A DNA stretch of 5,930 nucleotides from an uncultured Phycisphaerales bacterium (lineage in GTDB: Bacteria; Planctomycetota; Phycisphaerae; UBA1845; CAIVHJ01). Every line of letters starts with the position of its first letter. Position 1 is the first letter of the stretch. The position numbers and the translations under genes were made by a program. The stretch spans positions 1 through 5,930 of the forward strand of contig CAIVHJ010000263.1 in NCBI GenBank assembly GCA_903905665.1, in the 5' to 3' direction. Below are positions 5,230-5,930 of this stretch, one piece after another. The notes beneath the pieces are model-generated. The model searched no databases. It saw nothing but the letters and a program-made list of their open reading frames with translations, and was not told the DNA's origin.

Positions 5230-5930
5230 TTATTCGTCCGCCTTGTCGTTCGGCGTTACGGAAAACGGCGGTGGAACATTCCCGAACACTACAAACTGAG
5301 TTTTTGTGCGACCAATCGGAGACCGGAACCAGAAACAGGTCTTCGGAAAAACCTGCCCTTTCGATGCCGTTTCGGCTGGGGCCTTATCAAAAAATTTATC
5401 GTAATCCTCCCGATTGATCAAAAACAACACCGGCGTATCCGTCGCCAACTCCCGAACCATTTCTTCCGCCACCAACCGAGTTTCCACTTTATACGAACGC
5501 TTGCCTTTCTGCATCTTTAACAGATCGATCGGATCCATTACTCGCGGAATCCGCAAATCTCCGTACCAAGTGATCCGTGGATCCTGACTCCCGGCCCATT
5601 TCATCCGACTTAACATTTCAGGGGGGATTCGCGTGTTGATTTCCTGCGCCATGGCAATGAACGGCTTTTGACTGGCGAGCAACGGCGCCAGCGTAGGCCA
5701 TACCCAAAACCAACCCAACCATACCGTCGCCACCAGCACCACAAACGATTCATTCATGCGGTGCCGTCGATACCACCACGCCGCCCATCCAAACCCCACC
5801 GAAAAAATCACCCCTGCCACCGAATACGCCGGCCACACCTCCGACCAGCCGAGCACTAGATCGTGTCGGCACCACGCCCATAGTCCCCACGCACCCGCCG
5901 CCCACCCCAATGGAAGCAGAATCCATACGG
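5230..5930 (-). CDS. Probable ArnT/PMT-like membrane glycosyltransferase, C-terminal part (5' end beyond window)
   Basis: About 232 codons up to the TAA at 5230-5232; the frame is open through the right edge, so the N-terminus is missing and a TTG at 5910 is not a real start. Three hydrophobic segments are visible (fragment residues about 2-20, 31-51 and 58-83), rich in Trp and Gly, with a short RRHR loop between the second and third. A roughly 145-residue soluble domain follows, with 'RITWYGDLRIPRV', 'EEMVRELATDTPVLFLINREDYDKF' and a closing beta-rich 'FVVFGNVPP'. This layout of multiple membrane helices ending in a soluble extracytoplasmic domain fits the C-terminus of GT39/GT83 enzymes such as ArnT, which transfer sugars from polyprenyl-phosphate donors. 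The catalytic N-terminal loop is outside the window, so the class is inferred. Being directly upstream of manC (46 nt) agrees with a mannose-related glycan role. Confidence 0.6.
   Translation of the reverse strand, partial: VWILLPLGWAAGAWGLWAWCRHDLVLGWSEVWPAYSVAGVIFSVGFGWAAWWYRRHRMNESFVVLVATVWLGWFWVWPTLAPLLASQKPFIAMAQEINTRIPPEMLSRMKWAGSQDPRITWYGDLRIPRVMDPIDLLKMQKGKRSYKVETRLVAEEMVRELATDTPVLFLINREDYDKFFDKAPAETASKGQVFPKTCFWFRSPIGRTKTQFVVFGNVPPPFSVTPNDKADE

Noticed and set aside
4779..5417. A 212-residue plus-strand open frame antisense to manC and the glycosyltransferase end
   Set aside because: It lies opposite two genes with clear family motifs and shows no recognisable domain, so it is a shadow of high-GC coding sequence.
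1..5930. CRISPR array, tRNA/rRNA, insertion sequence, prophage or defence island
   Set aside because: No regularly spaced repeats, structural RNA signatures, transposase or integrase motifs, or terminal inverted repeats were seen on either strand.

Overview
The window carries seven genes, five complete and two cut by its edges, on a bacterial chromosome of moderately high GC. The gene set and protein styles (DUF1015 protein beside a short-form glucose-6-phosphate isomerase, a small ribbon-helix-helix/zinc-knuckle protein, single-domain mannose-1-phosphate guanylyltransferase, ArnT/PMT-like membrane protein) suggest a member of the Planctomycetota. This is an impression from family resemblance, not a demonstrated placement.

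Left block (about 1-3115, minus strand, read right to left): a DUF1015 family gene, then pgi, then the 5' third of dprA, which runs off the left edge. The genes are close together (64 nt, then 8 nt), so they probably form one transcription unit. A good sigma70-type promoter (TTGACC, 17 nt, TATAAG) lies about 87 nt upstream of the DUF1015 start, and the leader can fold into an 8-bp hairpin.

Centre (about 3120-3596, plus strand): a 106-residue protein with an N-terminal ribbon-helix-helix DNA-binding motif and a cysteine/histidine-rich C-terminal half. It has its own strong promoter (TTGCTA, 17 nt, perfect TATAAT) and is divergent from the DUF1015 unit. A short perfect palindrome overlaps its -35 box and could be the protein's own operator.

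Right block (3614-5930, minus strand): the C-terminal part of a probable polyprenyl-phosphate-sugar-dependent glycosyltransferase (gene cut by the right edge), then manC (GDP-mannose synthesis), then ruvX/yqgF. Gaps of about 46 nt suggest a second operon. It converges on the central gene with only 17 nt between stop codons, and no clear terminator is visible there.

Metabolically, Pgi interconverts glucose-6-P and fructose-6-P, the precursor of mannose-6-P, while ManC makes GDP-mannose, which could feed the lipid-linked sugar donor of the membrane glycosyltransferase. DprA and RuvX are DNA-processing housekeeping proteins. I see no CRISPR array, tRNA, rRNA, insertion sequence, prophage or defence locus. 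The least-explained items are the ribbon-helix-helix/zinc-knuckle protein with its promoter palindrome and the DUF1015 protein with its DGHHR motif.
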